From assembly GCA_007122555.1 (NCBI GenBank), contig SKTL01000425.1:1-6920 (forward strand): 6,920 nucleotides of DNA, in the 5' to 3' direction. This document shows positions 5,890-6,920 of the stretch, piece after piece. How positions within the stretch are numbered: position 1 is the first letter of the stretch; every line of letters begins with the position of its first letter. Source of the DNA: Thermomicrobiaceae bacterium (GTDB taxonomy: Bacteria > Chloroflexota > Chloroflexia > Thermomicrobiales > Thermomicrobiaceae). The notes under the pieces are model-generated. The model was not told where the DNA came from, did not search any database, and was given only the letters and a program-made list of their open reading frames with translations. A program made the translations under genes and the position numbers.

Positions 5890-6786
5890 CTACCGAGGAG
5901 CGCGCGTGTATTCTCGGAGAATCGGACGCGTCAGGCAGGTCGGGCCGCCGGTCCGGTTATGCGAGATCTCGTCTCCGGTATACGTCTGCACAGTGCAGCC
6001 GGCGTCCGCCAACCGCTTCGCGGTGACCTCATTCTCCTTCAGCAGCAGACAATGTCGTTGCCCCAGCGCCAGCACGTTCGGGCCCTGCGTGGCGAACTCC
6101 TCTTCCGGAACCTCGACGAACGCTATGCCGCGGTTATCCAGTTCCTGAAGAAACGCCGTCGCCATCAGCGGCTTATAGACGACCGCAAGATGGTCATCAA
6201 CCATGCTGATCAGCGAGAGAAGATGCAGGCAATCCGCCGGGCCGGTCCAGTGCGGCAGATCATAAGCGACGACCTCGACGTGTAGCGGGCGCAGGATCTC
6301 GGTCAACTGCCGGATCCCTTCCTGGTTCGTCCGATAGCCACGGCCGACCGCAAGGGTGTACCGGTCTATCCAGAGGCAGTCACCGCCTTCGACTCTGCCT
6401 GGCCGCTCGATGCGTCCGATGATCGGAATGCCGAGATCGCGCATCGTCTCCTCGGCAAGCTCGACTTCCAGCTCGCGTTGTCGTTTCCCCATCTGCAGCA
6501 GAATCGCGCCAGCATCGGTGATCATGACAGGGTCGAATGGAAAAATCGCATCCTGCAGCTGCGGATTGTCGATCTCCCCGGTGATGACGTCAGCTCCGGC
6601 ATCCCGCAGGATCTTCCGGAACGCCTCGTGTTCCTGCACCGCTTTTTCGTGGTCCATTCGCTGCAGGTAGGAGAACTCCTCCCAGGAGACACTGTTCTCA
6701 TGCGGAACAGGTGGATAGACCAGCACTCGCTTCAGGGGACCGACAACGGTGTGGCCGCCGAAGTTCTTTCTCTTCCCGCCTGACAT
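5890..6786 (-). CDS. Dimethylarginine dimethylaminohydrolase/amidinotransferase-fold hydrolase
   Basis: Encodes 298 aa. This superfamily (DDAH, arginine deiminase, amidinotransferases) attacks the guanidinium carbon of arginine derivatives through a cysteine thiol. DDAH releases dimethylamine and citrulline from dimethylarginine. The catalytic set is visible: acidic motifs FPFDP (82-86) and EGGD (133-136), H188 in CLHLLSLISM and C284 in GGPTCLTRPI near the C-terminus. VGRGYRTN (147-154) is the usual substrate-loop region of the family. The length matches DDAH-like single-domain enzymes and is well short of arginine deiminase (about 400 aa). AGAGGA at 6793-6798 lies 6 nt before the ATG. It is the first gene of a minus-strand pair with the M20 hydrolase. 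Fold and chemistry are well supported; the exact substrate (methylated arginine, arginine itself or another guanidino compound) is inference. Confidence 0.87.
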   Translation of the reverse strand: MSGGKRKNFGGHTVVGPLKRVLVYPPVPHENSVSWEEFSYLQRMDHEKAVQEHEAFRKILRDAGADVITGEIDNPQLQDAIFPFDPVMITDAGAILLQMGKRQRELEVELAEETMRDLGIPIIGRIERPGRVEGGDCLWIDRYTLAVGRGYRTNQEGIRQLTEILRPLHVEVVAYDLPHWTGPADCLHLLSLISMVDDHLAVVYKPLMATAFLQELDNRGIAFVEVPEEEFATQGPNVLALGQRHCLLLKENEVTAKRLADAGCTVQTYTGDEISHNRTGGPTCLTRPILREYTRAPR

Positions 6787-6792
6787 GATTCA

Positions 6793-6798
6793 TCCTCT
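6793..6798 (-). promoter_or_regulatory. Ribosome binding site of the dimethylargininase-like gene
   Basis: AGAGGA on the minus strand, 6 nt before the ATG at 6786. It supports that start as the first codon of the operon. Confidence 0.6.
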
Positions 6799-6867
6799 CG
6801 CTGTGCACAATCGTCCAGACGCGATGGCCGTCCAGAGGACAGCGGGCTTCGTTCGTTCACTGATCGC

Positions 6868-6873
6868 ATTGTA
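6868..6873 (-). promoter_or_regulatory. Candidate -10 element of the hydrolase operon
   Basis: TACAAT on the minus strand matches TATAAT in 5 of 6 positions and lies 82 bp upstream of the ATG at 6786. No good -35 hexamer is found 16-18 bp further upstream, so a promoter here would be weak, activator-dependent or read by another sigma factor. Confidence 0.28.
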
Positions 6874-6920
6874 CGCGGCGGAATGATGGCGAGCTATGGC
6901 GGGCCGAGCAGCGGAGATCA

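Noticed and set aside
5491..6285. 264-codon plus-strand open frame across the two hydrolase genes
   Set aside because: It crosses the boundary between two well-supported opposite-strand genes and has no domain.
1..6920. CRISPR array, tRNA, insertion sequence, toxin-antitoxin or defence genes
   Set aside because: No regularly spaced repeats, cloverleaf, transposase motif or inverted terminal repeats were seen on either strand; all large frames are explained by the six genes listed.

Overview
The window is a GC-rich bacterial chromosome segment with ordinary gene density and no mobile elements, tRNA, rRNA or CRISPR repeats. The best hint to the host is the secreted protein at 976-2340. Its long core (FERTWARTDLPVAQGQ..., TGFPITEAYW, QCFERRCLTYTP, GQHYYRWRYGDSP) matches from memory a domain seen repeatedly in Chloroflexota, especially Thermomicrobia/Sphaerobacter relatives. 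The other genes fit that assignment but do not prove it.

Layout, left to right. (1) 1-129 holds a strong 9-bp hairpin that overlaps a plausible sigma70-type promoter. (2) 130-924 (+) is a diverged nucleoside phosphorylase-family protein. (3) A GC-rich hairpin at 926-951 separates it from the convergent gene 976-2340 (-), a signal-peptide protein with a Chloroflexota-type domain and an acidic helical tail. (4) 2341-2616 is a divergent intergenic region with a perfect dyad, a 12-bp palindrome and a possible small GTG-start ORF. (5) 2617-3843 (+) is a TRAM-domain RNA m5U methyltransferase (RlmD/TrmA family), and it overlaps by 4 nt the Maf-type nucleotide pyrophosphatase at 3840-4508 (+). (6) Convergent to these is a two-gene minus-strand operon. 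A dimethylargininase/amidinotransferase-fold hydrolase (5890-6786) is transcribed first and an M20 metallopeptidase/deacylase (4570-5838) second. (7) 6787-6920 is the leader and upstream region of that operon.

Functionally, the rlmD-maf pair is a housekeeping unit (RNA modification and nucleotide-pool sanitation) that is probably translationally coupled. The minus-strand pair looks catabolic. One enzyme cleaves a guanidinium group of an arginine-like compound and the other hydrolyses an amide, so together they could process a modified or acylated arginine derivative; that pathway is inference. No clearly new multi-gene system is visible. The items most worth a second look are the small ORF and dyads ahead of rlmD, the uncharacterised C-terminal domain of the secreted protein, and the hydrolase pair.
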